Below are positions 25,029-37,062 of a stretch of 64,000 bases of DNA, piece by piece. The translations under genes and the position numbers were made by a program. Every line of letters begins with the position of its first letter. The first letter of the stretch is position 1. Where the stretch lies: contig CM077116.1 of assembly GCA_039619475.1 (NCBI GenBank), positions 386,222,760 through 386,286,759 of the forward strand, in the 5' to 3' direction. Origin of the DNA: Icerya purchasi (Eukaryota; Arthropoda; Insecta; Hemiptera; Monophlebidae). The notes beneath the pieces are model-generated. The model was not told the origin of the DNA. It saw only the letters and a program-made list of their open reading frames with translations, and did no database searches.

Positions 25029-25500
25029 ATTATGTGGGTTGTTCATTATTATTGTTCAAGTATGGGCAAGAATTACACAGCTGTGCATATCATTTAAATA
25101 TATAAGATTCCTTGTTTGTTTTTTGTTTTTTTTTTTGTAATTGTAAAATCGCAATTCTATTGTAAACACAGGCTGATTTAGCAGATCAAAATTTGACTTT
25201 TCTTTTTCCAAGGCTTATACAAAAATTCAAATTTTTTTTTTTTTTTTTTGCTGGCTTCTGTTTGTGTTAGCCTGTGTATCGTTATTTTGTACCCTACTGC
25301 ACGCTCAATTTGCATATAAGCAGGATTATCCTATTTACTTTTTTTTATATTTTTTATGTTATTTATTCATGTATTTCTTTAGTTATCATTTCTAATTTAT
25401 TTAGGTTGTATTATTACGGTTATTTATTTATTTTCTATTATTTCTGCTAAAAATTGTAATATTTTAATGAGATGAATAAATAAGTGATTTTATTTTATTC
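25029..25500 (+). other. LINE 3' UTR, second part, after hAT element 2
   Basis: Continuation of the CR1/Jockey-like LINE after the duplicated target ATTATGTG. T-rich, with the direct short repeat CAGGCTG/TAGCCTGTG flanking a T-run, and a probable 3' end near GATGAATAAATAAGTG (about 25472-25487). I could not identify the target-site duplication of the LINE itself. Confidence 0.45.
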
Positions 25501-26696
25501 GATTATTAATATTAAAATTTATTAACAGTATTTATGTGGCGAGAAATAAACCATTAGCATTCAACACGTTCGTTATTTATAATATGAAATAGTTTTTAAA
25601 CTTTCTCGCAAAACAATTGCCGTGTGTTGCTAAGTTTCATAATTTGTTATTAGTTTAATTGGAATAAATAAAGAGCACATATTTAGAAAATTTTTAGAAT
25701 ATCGTAGCGCAAAATTAATTTCAAATTAAAATTATCTTCATCCATTTTTGTGTTTTCTTAATGTTAATACTTTTAAAATAAACAATATTTGTGTATAAGT
25801 GTTTGTTTATTTTAAAAGTATCAAAATTCATTTCGACGATAATAATTTTTATATATATTACCGTACAGCATATTTTTATACTCGTATTTTATTGAAGTGT
25901 CATTTTACGGAAAACAAAAACAATAAAAAAGTAATAGTGATACACGGGTCTTAAGTGGATACTATTAATACTACTAGTGTGCCGAATGTGCTTTTTAAAG
26001 AATCTGGTTTTATACTACTAAAAGATGCGACAGTTATAAAATCCAACTTTGGATTTTTCATTTCGAATAAAAACATGTGTGGTAAAAATGAGTACTTTTA
26101 TATCGTACTCGCTGTGAAAGCGTAATTAATCGTCAATAAAATAATCCTTTAAAAATAAGAAGATATTTATATTTGCAAAATACGATAAGTATAGAGTGTT
26201 ACTTTTAGACGAACTGGAAAATAGCAACGCTATCGATTATAACAGAATTATTCCATTAGTGCTTTACGGTTTCGTAATGGTGTCGTAGCATACGCAAATA
26301 AACGAGATTATCTATAATCAGCTAAAACTGTAAGTTGGTTCTAATGTCACATTCGGTTCACCGATTTAATAATTGTTCCCGCTATTGGATTATTCGAGCA
26401 ACGGCGCGAAAAAATTACATTCGTTTAATGGGTGTAGAAGTAGCAATTATCATACATAACATAGTTATATATGGTGCTATGTATGATGACGGCTTTCTTC
26501 TACTCCTGTTTGCATCATCGGTCATACAGCATACGCATCAGATCGGTACTTTAGGAAAACACTGACTAAAATTATTTATTTTTTTCCGAATTATAATATT
26601 TCTATTACTTCATAATTGTAACTTCAAATGTAAAAAGAACCGCGTGTAAGAAATAAAATCGAATTAATACTTTCCGAAATGGTTCTTCTTTTATAG
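25501..26696. other. NTPDase intron 1, distal part
   Basis: AT-rich intron ending in a polypyrimidine tract and TTTTATAG at 26689-26696. It contains the hairpin listed at 25768-25820. No transposon protein was seen. Confidence 0.35.
25768..25820. repeat. Short perfect hairpin (18-bp stem)
   Basis: TACTTTTAAAATAAACAA at 25768-25785 is exactly complementary in reverse to 25803-25820, with a 17-nt loop. It may be the remains of a MITE; AT-rich chance palindromes are also common here. Confidence 0.6.
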
Positions 26697-26811
26697 ATTT
26701 CGAAAGGCAATTATAAAGACAGCAATAGCGATGAAAAGAAAAAAACCGAACCGGATTCGGGAACGCCAGTATTACGCAGTATTGTAATATTCAGTATTGT
26801 TTTGTTAATAG
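26697..26811 (+). CDS. ENTPD-like gene, membrane-anchor exon
   Basis: Encodes 38 residues plus one base: a charged segment (SDEKKKTEPDSGTPVLR) followed by the hydrophobic run SIVIFSIVLLI. The acceptor is TTTTATAG|ATT and the donor is ATAG|GTAAAA. The leftover G joins GA at 38921 to give Gly, so the transmembrane helix continues as LLIGYQLVSL straight into the ectodomain exon. Positive charge before a single hydrophobic helix predicts a type II anchor, as in Golgi or cell-surface ENTPD5/6-like NTPDases. The exon was too short to find by homology; splice sites, phase and topology support it. Confidence 0.65.
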
Positions 26812-26902
26812 GTAAAAATGAAAACTACGTTATTAATTTTTCTTTTCACGTTTGATTATGAACACATATCAGAGAACTGTGCAAACTATACAAATTTATG
26901 GT

Positions 26903-27345
26903 CATGTTTACTGTCAATGCATTTCCAATTCCTATTTTGTCAAGCTCCTCTTCTTTAATTTTACCATTGAAATCGCTCATGATATACGTGAAATGGGCTT
27001 TCTTACCAATTAATTTTTTAGTTATATCGTACTAGTAGTAGAAGTCCACTTCTTCATCGGAGTGGCTGGATATCGAAGCATTTACCTGTACGATGTATAT
27101 TGTATCTGCTTGAATAGTGTGACATTGACTGATATGCTACATGTTTTTGTTACTTTATTTGTTAGTCTTGTGTTTACTAAAAAGGCTAATGCCACCTATA
27201 CTGCCCCTATGGTGGTTTTTTACAGTGCAATACATTACTTGATTGAAGTTTTATTAATTTTACCTTTTTTCGTCTAATTTCACGCGGTCCTGTTACATCT
27301 CATTTGATATTTTCCTCTTATTTTTCAGGTTCTTCATAGTCGTGT
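26903..27345 (-). pseudogene. LINE endonuclease remnant
   Basis: Broken frames on minus read in order: a segment like NIKWDVIGLSEIRRKK (diverged, 27250-27345), AFLVNTRLTNKV (27150-27190), then IVQVNASISSHSDEEVDFYY, GKKAHFTYIMSDFNGKI and KIGIGNAL (26903-27105). These match an APE endonuclease of LINE origin; MSDFNGKI corresponds to the usual GDFNAKIG with the catalytic Gly-Asp changed to Ser-Asp. Multiple stops and frameshifts. No reverse transcriptase was found next to it. Confidence 0.65.
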
Positions 27346-28153
27346 TTAAGTTGATAAGTTTAACGTTTCAAAATGTAGTTTTATTACATTTAATCTTCGG
27401 TAGAAGTTTATTTTCCGGAGATTCTTAATGCTCTCTGTCTTCTTGATTTTATGCAGCATTCCAACATTTTCTGGACCAATTAGGCCTTCGAAGAAAGAGA
27501 GCCGTCTAATCTTGTTGTTTTTCATTGAAGCTTTTAAGGCGTAGTACTTGTCACGCTGAGTTTACGAGTGATTTTCAATGGGCATTAACTCTCATGACGA
27601 AAAAGGCGTCCAGTTATGCGGCGTCCGATACTTGCCTACTTGCTCTAGATCATTGTTCATCATCCGATTTAGGCACGTTGTCACAAGTGGAGTTGCTAAT
27701 AATCCGCTATTATGAATGCGGTAGAATGTTTAACGTTTTGTTGATTGGAACACTTCCGGCAAGTGAACCTTCCTTCGCTTCCTTGTCAGCGATTGTGAGT
27801 TTCGATTTAGTTTTTCTGATCAGTGCTAAGAAGCAGAAAATAAGTTATACACAAACTAGTGGGGTCATCTAGATAAAAAAAATATATATATATATATAAA
27901 AAAAAACTAAATGCCTTGAGATTGCAATCTCTGATTTAATCTGCAGCAAGTGCTAATCCTTCTCGAATTATAAAACCCATTAATGACAAATTTTGGTTTA
28001 AAGTAAATGTTAATGTTTACTGAAGTGTCAAACTTTTTTAAAAATACGAAGTTATTTTTAACACTTTTTTTTTAAATTCTATTACTTCAAATGAAATTTG
28101 AACTTAAATTTCTACGCGTACTCGTACAATTACTATGGACTCCAGGATATTTA
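27346..28153. other. Intron sequence; possible upstream part of the LINE remnant
   Basis: 27525-27872 holds a 115-codon plus-strand frame that overlaps the region antisense to the decayed LINE; I give it no function. A short AT microsatellite lies at about 27880-27900. Confidence 0.3.
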
Positions 28154-28565
28154 AAAATGCTTTTTTACAAAAAATAAATACCGACTTCAAGGTTTATTAT
28201 AAAAATTTAAAAATGCACTAAAAAGTAAAAAATAATTACTCCCGATAAAATATATATATCAGAGTGATATAACTTAAGGTGATATCGTAATTGTTATACA
28301 ACATTAATTTTTTGGAGTTGGCATCAAATTCATATTAAAAGAATAATTAAAAACTGCATTAAATGTTGATTAAATTGTTCCTAACATGAATTTAATTCCA
28401 ACTCCAAAAAATTAATGTTGTATAACAATTACGATATCACCTTAAGTTATATCACTCTGATATATATATTTTATCGGGAGTAATTATTTTTTACTTTTTA
28501 GTGCATTTTTAAATTTTTATAATAAACCTTGAAGTCGGTATTTATTTTTTGTAAAAAAGCATTTT
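28154..28565. repeat. Perfect inverted repeat, 168-bp arms, 76-bp spacer
   Basis: Left arm 28154-28321 and right arm 28398-28565 are exact reverse complements by my reading, starting AAAATGCTTTTTTAC and ending at GGAGTTGG next to the spacer. Such identity in an otherwise decayed region implies a recent origin or correction of one arm by the other. The right arm continues into a repeat (28566-28975) whose far end reads TTTTTTGAAGTCGGTTA, and each arm contains ACCGACTTCAA, so this is probably a foldback rearrangement of one end of that repeat. Confidence 0.9.
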
Positions 28566-28883
28566 ATTTTTTACTTTTTAGTGCATTTTTATTCAATTAA
28601 ATTAAAACATTTATTTCCACGGTAAAAACACCAAAAGCTACATTTCCATGGTAATTTGGCAAATTTATAGTATTTTAAGTCAAAAATCTAATCCGACGGT
28701 GAAAACAATCATGAATGAAAAGCATCCAAAAAGCTTCAATCTCCCGCATTATTAAGGATAACTCAAAAACTATCGGTCGGACCTTGATCAAATTTAAATG
28801 GGACCACATGACAAACGCCACCTTTCAAATAAAAGAAGAATCATCAAAATCGGTTCATCTAGAAGAAAGTTCTGTGGTAACAC

Positions 28884-28920
<37 letters not shown>

Positions 28921-28975
28921 GTCGAATTGAATACCTCCTCCTTTTTTGAAGTCGGTTAATAAAAGAGAGAAAAAG
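28566..28975. repeat. Interspersed repeat ending in CTCCTTTTTTGAAGTCGG
   Basis: Contains AACTCAAAAACTATCGG, GGACCACATGACAAA, a 28-base A-run (28889-28917) and the end motif CCTCCTCCTTTTTTGAAG. This arrangement is familiar from abundant arthropod interspersed repeats. It shares ACCGACTTCAA with the inverted-repeat arms to its left, suggesting both are ends of one element. Confidence 0.55.
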
Positions 28976-29700
28976 AGGAAAAAAGTCGCGTTATAGTTTT
29001 ATTGTGATTATTTTTTATTTATAAAAATGCGTAATAAAGCAGTTAAAAATTATAAAACGTTTAGTACTTAAAGAAAACGTATCTAAAAATTATACATTTC
29101 ATGCTTAAAAATATCCTCTTAAAATTCCAAATTTTAGTTTACACAAAAAACTAGTTGTATGATTTGTTGATATTTATTTTCTAAATGGTTTACTACATTT
29201 AAAGTTTGATTATAATCAATGCAAAAATCTTTTTTGCATTAAACTTTTTTTATTTTTTTGTATTTTCATATAACAACAGTCAAGTTCCTTGCATAGATGC
29301 TAATTTGCAACACGAAAATCTCCATTGTACATCAATTTGTAGTAACTGTGAAATGTTGTCAATATCGAATAATTTACTTCACTGTTATGAGTCAATTTGT
29401 GATAATATGATATCTGAGCGACTAAATTAATTGATAACAAAAACAAGTATTGCCATTCCTTTACAGCTGTAGTCATTTTTAGTTACAACTCTTTATGAGA
29501 GTTTCAAACTGCAATAAAATAAAACTAACAACGAACTTTTTAATAAATTATACATGGATATAATGTACAGTGGTGCTCCCGTATCCGCGGTTAAAACCGC
29601 GGATAATAGGGAACATTGAGCTTAATGCGTTAACATTCTATACATATAGACACTTGGAGTACTGTATAGATATGCCTAAATTGCTCGTCGTGGAGATATC
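28976..29700. other. Intron sequence with a 10-bp GC palindrome
   Basis: Mostly AT-rich. At 29583-29604 the sequence ATCCGCGGTT and its reverse complement are separated by 2 bases, preceded by CAGTGGTGCTCCCGT (29569-29583), which resembles the end of a pogo/Tigger-type MITE. The partner end was not found. The 74-codon frame at 29206 is unassigned. Confidence 0.35.
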
Positions 29701-29729
29701 GTGATTATGATCTGTCAATCTGACGTATA

Positions 29730-32450
29730 AGGATGTCACCACTGATCTCTGTCGTGGGCCAGTCGAACACATTCTACGAAACTTTTTCCTACAGCTGTCC
29801 GGATCACGTCTGATCATCTGGTTGGAACGTGACCACGTCTTCTTTTTCCTTCTACTTTTCCTTCCGGAATTCTCATCTCAAATCCATTTGCTCCTATCAT
29901 CACATGACTAAAGAGTATTTCAGTATTCTTCTAATTACTTCCGACGATAATCTTCTTTTCGTTACGTCTACTTCTTGTAATACCGAGCTGTTCGTTCTTT
30001 TTTCCGTCCACGGGATTCGTAGCATTCGTCCCTAACAGTACATTTCTAACGCATCTAACTTTCATCGATATCGGATTTACTTAGAGTCCATGTTTCTGCG
30101 CCATAGAGAAATACTGAGAAAACCAGACTATTCACTAGTTTTATTTTTACTTTCTTTGATACCGCGGTATCAGCCCATATATGTACGTTTTAGCCGGCAC
30201 ATAACACTTTCAATAGTTTGCAAAAATTTACGCATGATGTATTCTCCATAGATGTTGTACAACAGTGGAGATAGGATGCAGCCTCGCCGTACACCGCGCG
30301 ATGGGTAAAAGTCTTTCGAGTATGTATTTTTATTTATTCGTGCTTTTGACGTACTATGTTCGTACAGATTTGCGATTAAGCGTACTAAATGTCTTGGTGC
30401 TTCCATTTCAATCAAGATCGACCAGAATTTACGCCATTGAATGCAATCAAAAACCTTTTTATAGTCCACAAAGCGTAGTACCATTCCACCGTTGTATTCA
30501 CGTGCTTTTTCTATTAGTATCTGCATATTTAAAATTTGCTCCCGTGTTCCTCTCCCTTTTATGAAGCCTGGTTGTTCCCATGGAATCTCGTTACGCATTA
30601 GATTATATAACCCCACTCATTCTGCTTTATTTATAACATTTCGAACTTCTGCGAACAGAATAGGAGACTCCCGTTCATCCATTAAGATGTTGTCATTAGT
30701 TCCCTGAATTCCTTCTTCCGTGCTGTACAACTTCGCGTAGTACTTACACCACGTTTCTGCCACCTCGGCAGCATCGTTTTTAATGAACCATTCTTATTCT
30801 CAATTACCTGGATTTTCATTTTGAATTCTCTCGCCAGTAATCGGACTTTTTGATATAATAGTCTTATGTCCATTTTATCCTCACTTTTTTGAATTACGAG
30901 ACATGTGAAGGAGATATGCTTGTTTTTGTCTTTTCGGCAGAGTCTTTTAATCTGCTTATTTAAAAACTTCTTCTTTCTTCGTAATTTTCAATTCCCCGGT
31001 TCAAGTTTCTTCGTTCTTCTACAGCAGCAGTTGTTTCATTTGAAAACCAATGTTTCCATTGCTTTGTTTTTTTCTTTCGGTTGTGAGTTTTTATACGCAC
31101 TTTTAATGTATTGCTTTAGCTGGTTCCAGTTCCGTTTTGATGATATGTTTTCGTTCTCTTGCGTGCAGGTCTTAAGTCTCGTTTCCATGGCTGTTTGAAA
31201 CTCGTTTGTTCTTATAATTTTCATGTTTGTTGAGGGTGTCCTTTTATTCTGAATTTTAAGCTTTTACCTAACTTCCATCATTAATAATCTATAATCCGAA
31301 CCGCATTCTGCTCCTGGTAGTGTTTTAGCGTTCTTACATGATGCGATCCATCGTCTGTTAATTAGTAGGAAGTCAATCTGATTGCGGACTCCATCTCCCG
31401 GCGATATCCGTATTATTAGTCTAGGTACATGATTTTTGAACATCGTATTCATTATTGCTATCTGTTGGTCAATAGCAAATTATGTCAATTTACCTCTTTT
31501 TGTATTTCGGTCACCAATTGTGTAATTGCCTATATGCTTCCGTATGTATACGTTGATATTCATCATCGTACATTTTGCCAATTTTGGTGTTAAAATCGCC
31601 CATAATGATATTGATTTCACGTCGTGGAAGTAATCTAAGCACATCACTCACTTGATCATAAAATAACTGTGCCTCTTCATCTGCGGCACATGCAGTAGGC
31701 GCACATACTTGAAATAGATTCATTCCAACTAGCTTAGTCCTCAGTCTTATCAAAGTAATGTATTCATTGATAACTAGATAACCTTTTATTACATTATCAA
31801 TTTCCTTGTGCACCATAAACGCTACATCCGTCCTACTAAGTGTATTACTACTTGAGCAGTATATTTTATAATAATTTATTTCGAAATTACCTGATTGATT
31901 GTAATGTGTTTCTGATAAACCGCCAATTTTTATTTTTTGACGAATCAGTTCGTGTTCTACAATGTAGAGTTTTCCAACTTCTCCTAGTTCGCGTACATTC
32001 CACGGAGCAATTCTATTATTAAATTTCAAAAGTCCTGAATTTCGTTTTAGGTTTTTCGGTCGCATATTTCACATTCTGAACCCGAAACTCAGAACGCCGA
32101 TTGCCAACCGGATCGTATGGCGCATCAGATACCTGCTTAAGTATTTCATAATATACGCGGGAATATACTACAGTAGTTTCCCATTGCTTACTGTAGAATT
32201 ACAGGGTTTCTCTTATAATACAGCCGCTCTTGACCTGAAGAACAGACGCTGACCAACAAGCCGGTCCTAACATGAAATGCAGACACTGTTGGATTTAGCA
32301 CGGGCCGCGTTTTGTTTGGCACCTTCGTTAAGACCTGTCTGACTTGGGAGACTCTTCTGGTAATTATACTATCGTCAGAATAGCTCTTAACTTCCCAGGA
32401 ATACTCAAGCCCCTCCACTAGTGTGTCCCCCGGAGGGGACACCATATATA
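29730..32450 (-). mobile_element. RTE-like LINE, decayed
   Basis: Read on minus: 5' leader (32188-32445), APE endonuclease at 31511-32065 (APWNVREL, GLSETHY, MGDFNTKIGK), its C-terminal part at 31264-31452 (NQIDFLLINRRW, ECGSDYRLL where SDH is SDY), a linker with several frameshifts, reverse transcriptase at 30170-30616 (FVDYKKVFDCIQW, GVRRGCILSPLLYNIYGEYIMRK), then a jump past the YADD box to the C-terminal segments FSVFLYGAETWTL (about 30100) and RWSDVIRTAVGKSF (about 29780). The YADD active site is deleted. Related in layout to the better-preserved element at 52.3-55.7 kb. Exact clade within RTE-like elements uncertain. Confidence 0.8.
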
Positions 32451-32569
32451 ATGTTCAAAATTATTGCAGTAAATGACACATATTTACATTATTACGATTG
32501 TGTGCTCACCATTACTTGTTGTACTCTATTCGTCTTGTTCACGTTGTTTAACCTGGTACATATTGTGAT

Positions 32570-32967
32570 CAGGGCCGGATTAAGGAAAAAAATACCCCGG
32601 GGCCAAATAACTACTGAAGGCCTCCTTAATCCCCCCTCCAATAATTGAAGTACCCATTTTTTATTTTATTTATTCAGTAAATTAATAAAATCAGTCCTTA
32701 ATAATTAATTCTAAATGAGAGACACGCGTCAAGATTTTTTAATAGCGAAAATTTCAATTAAATCATTAAAATTTAATTCGCGAATTGTGTCACATTCGGA
32801 ACTCAACATCACCATGAAAATCAGAATGATATATCGTTTCACCATCTGAGTGCGCGTACTTTTCATACTTGTAATTTTCAATTTTTGAGCGATTAGCGGG
32901 TAGTCTCTTTGGTGACGTGCCCGGAGCCACTGCCCCCCCCCCCGGTCCCCTCTTAAATCTGGTCCTG
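32570..32967. mobile_element. 398-bp hAT MITE
   Basis: Ends CAGGGCCGGATTAAGG and, read on minus, CAGGACCAGATTTAAG; flanked by a perfect 8-bp target duplication ATTGTGAT (32562-32569 and 32968-32975). No transposase. The ends resemble those of hAT elements 1 and 3, so a related transposase probably mobilised it. Confidence 0.92.
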
Positions 32968-32975
32968 ATTGTGAT

Positions 32976-33656
32976 GATTGTGCAACAATAACTAATGACA
33001 ATATTTTTATGGTTTTTTAAAACTTATTTAATTTAATTTAAAGTTATTTAATTTTTTGTATGTATGTACTGTACAATATGCTACAGTTCAGACCTGGGAG
33101 AGATTTGAGACACAAACAAGACTAGTCTCGAAGCCTTGATCTCCATTTTGACAGCTGAGTAACTTAAAAGAAATATGCCTTTAACGGATATTAGAAAATT
33201 TAAAAAGAGAAATTAAAATGTTGCTTTGTAATGTCTAATAAAAAGCTTGAATGTTTCAAAACAATTAAAAAAAAAAAAAATCATTTGGAAAACCCTCGAA
33301 CCAAGGAATTAGGTGAATTTGGACCGAGACAACCGGGAATTTAAAAATTATATTTTTAAAAGTAAATTATCAGTGTGGTTAGGCATATCGCTAAATTTAT
33401 AAAATAAATATGATCAAAATGAAAAAATTTTTAATCACTAGTTACTGATGAATTTTTTGATAGAATATTTTCGAATAGAAGAATCCGTGGAAATGGTTTT
33501 CTCTGTTCGTAAACCGATTCATAGAATAACGTTAAAAAAAAATGTTTATACAGAAAAAAAAAAAACAAAAAGAAAACTTATTTTGTTTAACCAGTGACAT
33601 CGATGTTATGTTATACATCGACAAGAAGTTTTTATAAGTATCTGAACATTTTAGAA
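32976..33656. other. Intron sequence between two hAT elements
   Basis: AT-rich. Contains at 33308-33360 a diverged copy of the motif seen at 12252-12305 (TTAGGTGAATTTGGAC ... GGGAATTTAAAAATTA), marking a low-copy dispersed repeat. Nothing else recognised. Confidence 0.35.
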
Positions 33657-34829
33657 CTTGGGGGCAGTGCCGGATTAACCACGTAGCAAGAGTAACAATT
33701 GCTACGGGTCCCACGTATCCAGACCCGCCTCCGCCTAAGGGTCATTTTTTGAGTGAAACTTATTAAGTCGCGGTATATTGAATTTACTTGATGTTACTAA
33801 AATGTGAAACGTTACACCTTTTCCAACCAAGACAATCGGAAACCGATTATTTCGTTGGCGAAAATAAAACACATAATTTCATAAGGTAAACGCACAAGTT
33901 CTAGAAAAAGTCACTCGTATAAATGTACAGAATTTTAATCGGCCTGATAATTGGCTCTACAAAAAGTCTGACGTGTGCGAGCACTCTTACTCGACACCCA
34001 GTGTAGAATTGAAATAGCTCGATTCAAAATGTTGAAATTGTCTATTTGTTTGTGAGATTTACGGTTCACATTATTTTTATTATAATTTAGCAATCATATA
34101 CCAAAAAATTTATAAAAGTAATGAGAGATTTCTTGCAATTAAATTTCTCATAACCATTTCGTAATCCTGACATAGTAAGATCGTTACCAATTTCGTTCAC
34201 AAATAATTTGCGGTGTGCCCGGTTCAAACTTTTAGAAAGGATTAAGACATGTTCCATCATGGTATTAAAATAAGCTAAATATTTTTTCGTAACTAGGATA
34301 AATGTTTTTTTTTTTTTTCTTTTCGAAAAGAGCTCTCCAAGTATATGTTCTATTTTGATATTAAATTAAGCTGAATAATGAGACGGATTCGGCCGCCATG
34401 ACGATATATGATCACGCTGTCTGAGTTAGAAAATAATGATAATAATTATGATAAATTCCAGATTACGTTTCTTGACAATTTCCCAGGCAAATCATTTAAA
34501 CTTCTCAGGCTTCCTCGGGCAGCGTGCAAACGTCGCATTCTCCGACAAGAACGCTAAATCGGCAAACTTTGACAGAAATTATTGGATTGTGAAAGGAAGC
34601 AGTGAACTGCAACATGTGAACAGTGACTTTTTAAGTTCAAAGAAAATGTATTAAAAAAAAATCAGTCCACGATTCTGCCAAAAATAATTTTTCACTGTAA
34701 TGTGACCATTACATGGCTCGATAAAAATAAGCAAATAAAAATCGTAGAAAAACAAAATAAAAATAAAATAATATAAATAAATAAACAAAATACTAAAAAT
34801 TAAATTTAATAAATTATCGAACAAATGGT

Positions 34830-35899
34830 GTGAGTGTAAGTGTGCGTATGTGTGTAATACTGTCGTCGGCTAGGGGTTGAATGGAATACTATCTCGCCAC
34901 CCACGAATGAGGATTCGGCAAAGTGTAATTGTACGAGTCGTAAAAATAAGGCATGTAAATATCGCAGGTTCTAAGGATTCCGAAAACGCGCGGCAATTTG
35001 AATAGATCAAAGAATCTCCGCGGTCTCCTTCGTCTTCATCTTCCTCCATGCTGACTAGTGCTGTCGTCAGGGTTGTAAAACAAGGAAAACGAAAAAGAAC
35101 GGTTGGAATGACCCAGAGTCCAGTGCTAGCGAAACCGACTAAAAAACGGTTCGAGTCAGTCTAATTTTTGTCGCGGTCGAAATCAGTACGGAACAGTTTT
35201 CGGTCTTGGTCACCGGACCAGTTACAAAAAAGGAAAAAGTAAAACAGGTTGGCCACGGCCTATACCTTGGCTGCTCAACATAGTGCAAGATCTTAATTTC
35301 GATCAAGTATAGTCGCAATTGTTTTTTTATTCCATAAATGTACCGATTGTAAATTTTAAATTATCTTAAACATATCACGAACCGAGTTTCCCACCGCAGA
35401 TCTACCGATTCAAAGGACCAGCGGATCACCGCCATTGCCGATACAGCACCACCCGGCCGACAACAGGGATACGTATTAAATTTATTTATATTTAGTAATC
35501 GTCGCCGTGTTGTATTTGTATTATTTGAATTAATTTGTATTTTCAGCGGTCGACCGTCCAAGTAAAATCGTTGTAGCTAATTTTACAAAAAAGACGTTAA
35601 ATCTTAATCCATTCCCTTGACTTATCTAATAATAATAATAATCGTAAAATAAATAATAATAATGATAATAATAAAACAATAATAATCGCCATAATAATAA
35701 TAAATAAAAATACAATATTTTAATTCCGCGGACTAAATCCGCGGTGGCATCCCTGGACACGAAGTAAAACGTATTAATTATAGCGTATCACGGGTGAGGA
35801 CCAATTGTAGAAGATTGTTCTCCTGTTGAACGAACCCCCAAATAAATTTACAGTGAAATTTTAAATTAAAGTAAATAAATTATTTTCAAATAGTTAATC
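34830..35899 (+). other. Probable 5' LTR and leader of a gypsy-like retrotransposon
   Basis: GC-richer than its surroundings and placed directly before a gag frame. TGTGAGTGTAAGTG at about 34830 could be an LTR start. It contains TAA/AAT triplet runs at 35625-35710 and a CCGCGGACTAAATCCGCGG palindrome near 35726. No second LTR exists in the window, so the boundaries and primer-binding site cannot be fixed. Confidence 0.4.
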
Positions 35900-37062
35900 A
35901 TGTTAACTGAAATGGATGTGAAGATCTTGATGGAATTTTTAACCAAAAAATTCGACGAACAAAAGCAAATATTTCACGAACTTATTAACAACGTTAATGA
36001 ACAAAATGATAATTCTGATAATAAATTTGAGGAAACAAAGCAAAATAGTAATAATGTTAATAATAAATCTGAAGATGTTAATAACCGAGTTAATAAATCC
36101 ATTGAAAATAATAACCGAGTTAATAAACCTGTTGAAATTAATAATAACCATAATTTAAAATGTGGTAAATTTAAGGAGGAGATCTATCACATGATTGAAG
36201 CGAAAGCAGTTGAGATAGAAGAGAAAAAAGAGGTTGAAAAGGAACGAAAGGATGGAAAGAAGGAACGTACGGAGGAAGGAAAGGGATTGAAAGAGATCGA
36301 GAAGGAGCTAAATAGTTCCGGTGAGAACATGAAGGAAGAATTGCAAGAAAGAATGGTTAAAATGGAAGAGAAGTTGCGCAATAGTGTAAAAGAAGTGGAG
36401 CAGAAGTGGGAAGAGCTCAGGAAACATTGCGAGCAAAGGGACTCCCAAATGCCTACTGATAATTTTGACGAAAAATTAAACGAGGTCCGGGACCAATGCC
36501 TAGCCGAAGTAGAGGAGATGGGCACAAATAAAAATCTCCGACTCAACGAAATCCTTCGTAAAATTGAAGAGCTAGAGAACCGGCTACGAAATAAAGAGTG
36601 CGGTGGATTAACCCAAAGAGCCAGCAAACAAAAAATCAGCGAAATATTCGGTCTGGACTCGATCAAGAAAATTATGCGCTATGGCGGAGATAACAACAAA
36701 CAATACCTCATTGAATTCCTGAGGAAATTAGAAGCCGGATTCTCAGAGTGGGAGATATCCGAGGAATTACAGATTGCAATAACCGTCAACAACTTATGCA
36801 GAGAAAGGTGGAATTGTTTGAAGTCGTCCTTGAAGCAGAGTTCCACTTTTGACGAATTAAAATTAAAATTGAAAGAGAGGAACAAAGTCGGCTCCGAAGT
36901 GAGTTTTTCGCTCTGCCGAAATATGAGAGAAAATTAGAACATTTAGAGAAATACATTATGACATGGATAAATAAACTCGAACACTTGGACACGCAAATAA
37001 GTGAACTCGGTTTCATCAATATAATTCGAACTACCTTCCCCGTGAGCTCAAATGGATGCTCA
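35900..37062 (+). pseudogene. Gypsy-like gag, truncated
   Basis: ATG 35900 opens 345 codons: an Asn-rich N-terminus (VNNRVNKS repeated), a long Glu/Lys coiled coil (about residues 100-235), then the gag capsid-like segment YLIEFLRKLEAGFSEWEI with ITVNNLCRERWNCLKSSLK. A frameshift near 36905 is followed by more gag-type sequence in another frame (LEHLEKYIMTWINKL, ISELGFINIIRTTFP) to about 37060. There the sequence switches abruptly to hAT transposase. Zinc knuckles, protease, reverse transcriptase and integrase are absent, so only the first part of the element remains. Confidence 0.7.

Noticed and set aside
27525..27872. 115-codon plus-strand frame
   Set aside because: Lies next to and antisense to a decayed LINE; no recognisable domain.
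29569..29604. CAGTGGTGCTCCCGT plus CCGCGG palindrome as a complete pogo-type MITE
   Set aside because: Only one end found; no partner inverted repeat or TA pair could be located.
36187..36666. 159-codon minus-strand frame opposite gag
   Set aside because: Shadow of the Glu/Lys-rich gag coiled coil on plus; Ser/Phe-rich translation is the complement artefact.
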